15,456 nt of DNA from JBBQKF01 sp964549475. Lineage in GTDB: Bacteria > Bacillota > Clostridia > Saccharofermentanales > UBA5734. Below the pieces are notes generated by a model that saw nothing but the letters and a program-made list of their open reading frames with translations, made no database searches and was not told where the DNA came from. The stretch covers positions 1 to 15,456 of the forward strand of contig CAZJXH010000071.1 in NCBI GenBank assembly GCA_964549475.1, in the 5' to 3' direction. Positions 12,775 to 15,456 of the stretch are shown here, piece after piece; the first letter of the stretch is position 1, and each line of letters opens with the position of its first letter. The position numbers and the translations under genes were made by a program.

Positions 12775-15453
12775 ATGCAAAAATTAGGCCTGAATGAAAT
12801 AAGAGAGAAATACCTGTCATTTTATGAATCCAAAGGTCACATGAGAATGCCGAGTTTTTCTCTTGTTCCAAAAAATGATCCCTCCATCCTGCTGATCAAT
12901 GCCGGGATGACTCCTCTCAAGCCCTATTTCACCGGTGCACAGACCCCTCCGTCCCTGCGCGTCACGACCTGCCAGAAATGCATCCGCACGCCGGATATCG
13001 AGCGCGTGGGCAAGACCTCGCGGCATGGCACGTTTTTCGAAATGCTGGGGAATTTTTCGTTCGGTGATTACTTTAAGAAAGAAGCGATCCAATGGGCATG
13101 GGAATTCTGTACAAAGGTTTTAATGCTTCCTGAAGAGAAGCTTTACGTGACAGTCTATCTGGAGGATGACGAGGCATATGATATCTGGCATGATGTCATC
13201 GGGCTGCCGAAAGAGAAAATTTCCCGTCTGGGGAAAGAGGATAATTTCTGGGAACACGGCATAGGCCCTTGCGGCCCTTGCTCTGAGATCTATTTCGACC
13301 GCGGAGTGGACAAGAAATGCACGAATCCGAATTGCGCGGTCGGCTGCGACTGCGACCGCTATGTCGAGTTCTGGAATCTGGTTTTCACCCAGTTCAACCG
13401 CGAGGAAGACGGGTCCTATACCCCGCTGGCAAAGAAAAACATCGATACCGGCGGCGGACTGGAACGGTTCGCCTGTATCATGCAGGGAGTTGACAATCTG
13501 TTTGAAGTGGATACGATTCGTGCAGTAGTGGATTATGTCTGCAATGTGATCGGCGTCACGTATGGACAAGACGAAAAAACCGATACGGCGATCCGGGTTA
13601 TTACGGACCATGCACGCAGCACGACAATGATGATCTGCGACGGAATCCTGCCGGACAATGCCGGACGGGGGTATGTATTGAGACGCCTGATTCGCAGAGC
13701 GGCTCGATATGCACGGCTTCTGGGGAAGGAAGAGACGTTCCTGTCCGATGTGGCATCTGTTGTGATCCGCGAGTCCGCACAGGCTTATCCGAAACTGAAG
13801 GAGAAAGAATCCTTTATCAAGGCGATTATTCACAAAGAGGAAGAGAGCTTTGCACGGACGATCAATCAAGGACTGACCATTTTGAATGACTATATGGAAC
13901 AAGTGAAAAAAGCGAATGAGACCTGCCTTTCCGGGGAAATGGTGTTCAAGCTTCACGATACCTTTGGATTTCCCATGGACCTTACCCGCGAAATCGCGAT
14001 CGAAAACGGTCTTTCGATTGACGAAACCGCTTTTTTAGCCGCAATGGCCGAACAAAAAAGAAGCACCAGGGAGGTTTCATTGAAGAACAAGGCCGGTGCT
14101 GCCTGGGGATCCCAGGAATTGCCGGACGAGATCACGGAACGAATTGCGACAAAATTCATCGGATATACCGATCTTGAGGGAGAAATCGCGATTCAATATC
14201 TGATCACCGGCAGCGAGGACCGGCACTTGGCAGAAGCGGCGGGCACGGGAGAGACCGTGACGGTTATAGCAGAAACATCTCCGTTCTACGCCCAGTCCGG
14301 AGGCCAAGCCGGCGATATCGGAGAAATCAAGGGGCTTGATTTCTCCATTCGTGTCACTACCGTAAAGAAGACAACCGAAGGGATGATTCTTCATGTCGGA
14401 GTCGTCGAAGACGGAGTGGCCCAATCCGGAGGGAAGGCGATTTTTTCCGTAGACAAAGCGAACCGCATGGCGACTGCCCGCAACCATACATCGACCCATC
14501 TGCTTCACAAGGCACTCAAGGAGGTGCTGGGGGAGCACGTCGCACAAGCGGGATCCGATGTATCGGCCGAACGGCTGCGTTTTGACTTTTCTCACTTTGC
14601 TGCGATGACACAGGAAGAGAAGGACCTGGTCGAACAAAAAGTCAACGGGGAAATCCTGGCGAATGATAAAGTGGAGACCAGGATAATGGGAATCGATGAG
14701 GCGAAAGAATCCGGCGCCATGGCGCTATTTGACGAAAAATACGGGAATTCCGTCCGAGTGGTTTCTGTTGGCGATTACAGCAAAGAGCTTTGCGGGGGAA
14801 CCCATTTGTCTTTCACTTCCCAAGCCTGTCTTTTTAAACTGGTATCCGAAACCGGTGTTGCCGCAGGGGTCCGAAGGATTGAAGGGGTGACCGGTGAAGG
14901 GGCGATGCGGCTGGTGAGGGAGCAAGAGCTTCTTCTCAAGGATACGGCCGCTTTATTGAAGGCTGCACAGCCGGGTGAAATTTTGAAGCGAGTAGAAGTC
15001 GTCCTTTCAGAGACAAAGACGCTGGAGAAGCGTCTCGAGGCGCAAAATGCAACTCTTGCGAAAGCGATTGCTGAAACGCTGCTAAAAACAGCGACGGAAG
15101 ACGGGGGATTGAAATTGATTTTCGCGACGGTGGAGACGAATAATCCAGATGAGTTGAGAAATCTGGCAGACAAGGTTCGTGACCGGATCCACGAAGGGGT
15201 GGTTGTTCTTGCCTCGATTCATGGAGACAAGGTGTCTCTTGTCGCCATGGCGACGAAAAAGGCGACTCAGCGCGGAATCAATGCGGGGAATATCATCAAA
15301 GAGGCCGCCCGGATCGCCGGAGGCGGCGGCGGTGGACGGCCCGACATGGCACAGGCCGGCGGCAGGAACATCGATGCGGTCGACAGGGCGATGGAACAAG
15401 CCCGGTCGGTATGCCTCCAGCAGATGATTCCCTTTACGATAAAGGACCTGTAA
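12775..15453 (+). CDS. alaS: Alanine--tRNA ligase
   Basis: A cytoplasmic class II synthetase that charges tRNA-Ala. The 892-residue product is full length for the family. The N-terminal catalytic core shows NAGMTPLKPYF, RHGTFFEMLGNFSFGDYFK (class II motif 2 region) and HGIGPCGPCSEIY. The tRNA-recognition middle domain is followed by the editing domain with its zinc ligands His571 and His575 (HTSTH) and Cys673 and His677 (CGGTH), which clears mischarged Ser and Gly. The C-terminal oligomerisation/C-Ala domain ends with the glycine-rich GGGGGRPDMAQAGG block. The start is the ATG nine bases after AGGAG; an in-frame ATG at 12664 is only the predicted transcript start region and lacks a ribosome site. 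It is a housekeeping gene with its own promoter, unrelated to the operon before it. Confidence 0.98.
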   Translation: MQKLGLNEIREKYLSFYESKGHMRMPSFSLVPKNDPSILLINAGMTPLKPYFTGAQTPPSLRVTTCQKCIRTPDIERVGKTSRHGTFFEMLGNFSFGDYFKKEAIQWAWEFCTKVLMLPEEKLYVTVYLEDDEAYDIWHDVIGLPKEKISRLGKEDNFWEHGIGPCGPCSEIYFDRGVDKKCTNPNCAVGCDCDRYVEFWNLVFTQFNREEDGSYTPLAKKNIDTGGGLERFACIMQGVDNLFEVDTIRAVVDYVCNVIGVTYGQDEKTDTAIRVITDHARSTTMMICDGILPDNAGRGYVLRRLIRRAARYARLLGKEETFLSDVASVVIRESAQAYPKLKEKESFIKAIIHKEEESFARTINQGLTILNDYMEQVKKANETCLSGEMVFKLHDTFGFPMDLTREIAIENGLSIDETAFLAAMAEQKRSTREVSLKNKAGAAWGSQELPDEITERIATKFIGYTDLEGEIAIQYLITGSEDRHLAEAAGTGETVTVIAETSPFYAQSGGQAGDIGEIKGLDFSIRVTTVKKTTEGMILHVGVVEDGVAQSGGKAIFSVDKANRMATARNHTSTHLLHKALKEVLGEHVAQAGSDVSAERLRFDFSHFAAMTQEEKDLVEQKVNGEILANDKVETRIMGIDEAKESGAMALFDEKYGNSVRVVSVGDYSKELCGGTHLSFTSQACLFKLVSETGVAAGVRRIEGVTGEGAMRLVREQELLLKDTAALLKAAQPGEILKRVEVVLSETKTLEKRLEAQNATLAKAIAETLLKTATEDGGLKLIFATVETNNPDELRNLADKVRDRIHEGVVVLASIHGDKVSLVAMATKKATQRGINAGNIIKEAARIAGGGGGGRPDMAQAGGRNIDAVDRAMEQARSVCLQQMIPFTIKDL

Positions 15454-15456
15454 AAA

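Noticed and set aside
13120..13956. Minus-strand frame of 278 residues inside alaS
   Set aside because: It is a shadow of the alaS codon pattern, with Cys/His/Phe-rich composition and no ribosome site.

Overview
The window looks like a piece of a mid-GC Bacillota (Clostridia-like) chromosome. The support is strong GGAGG-type ribosome sites, a consensus sigma-A promoter, a lipobox signal peptide and an AlaS of firmicute type. It starts inside a gene and ends three bases after a stop codon, so it may be a whole assembled contig. I see no tRNA, rRNA, CRISPR array or transposase.

Bases 1-12208 hold one co-directional run of genes. First comes a thiamine-diphosphate 2-oxoacid/acetoin dehydrogenase complex: E1 alpha (5' truncated), E1 beta (interrupted by an in-frame TAG) and lipoyl E2. 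Next is a TIM-barrel sugar isomerase/epimerase, then a complete ribose/xylose-type ABC importer (lipoprotein binding protein, permease, double ATPase, second permease). The E3 dihydrolipoyl dehydrogenase that the complex needs follows only after this block. The run closes with a ureidoglycolate-lyase-family cupin and a galactose-mutarotase-like protein (DUF6786-like), and ends at a strong, probably bidirectional hairpin terminator.

Bases 12317-12526 encode a 69-residue protein of unknown function on the minus strand. It diverges from alaS, which fills 12775-15453 behind a consensus promoter.

Taken together, the operon suggests uptake of a sugar or sugar-like compound, isomerisation, and oxidative cleavage or decarboxylation to an acyl-CoA by the E1-E2-E3 complex. 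No kinase, aldolase or dehydratase is visible, so the pathway is incomplete here and the substrate is unknown. The main oddities are as follows: the amber codon at a conserved E1 beta position; a sugar module lying between E2 and E3 and flanked by a 10-bp direct repeat whose recombination would restore a normal E2-E3 junction; and a 23-bp tandem duplication over the E3 start codon.
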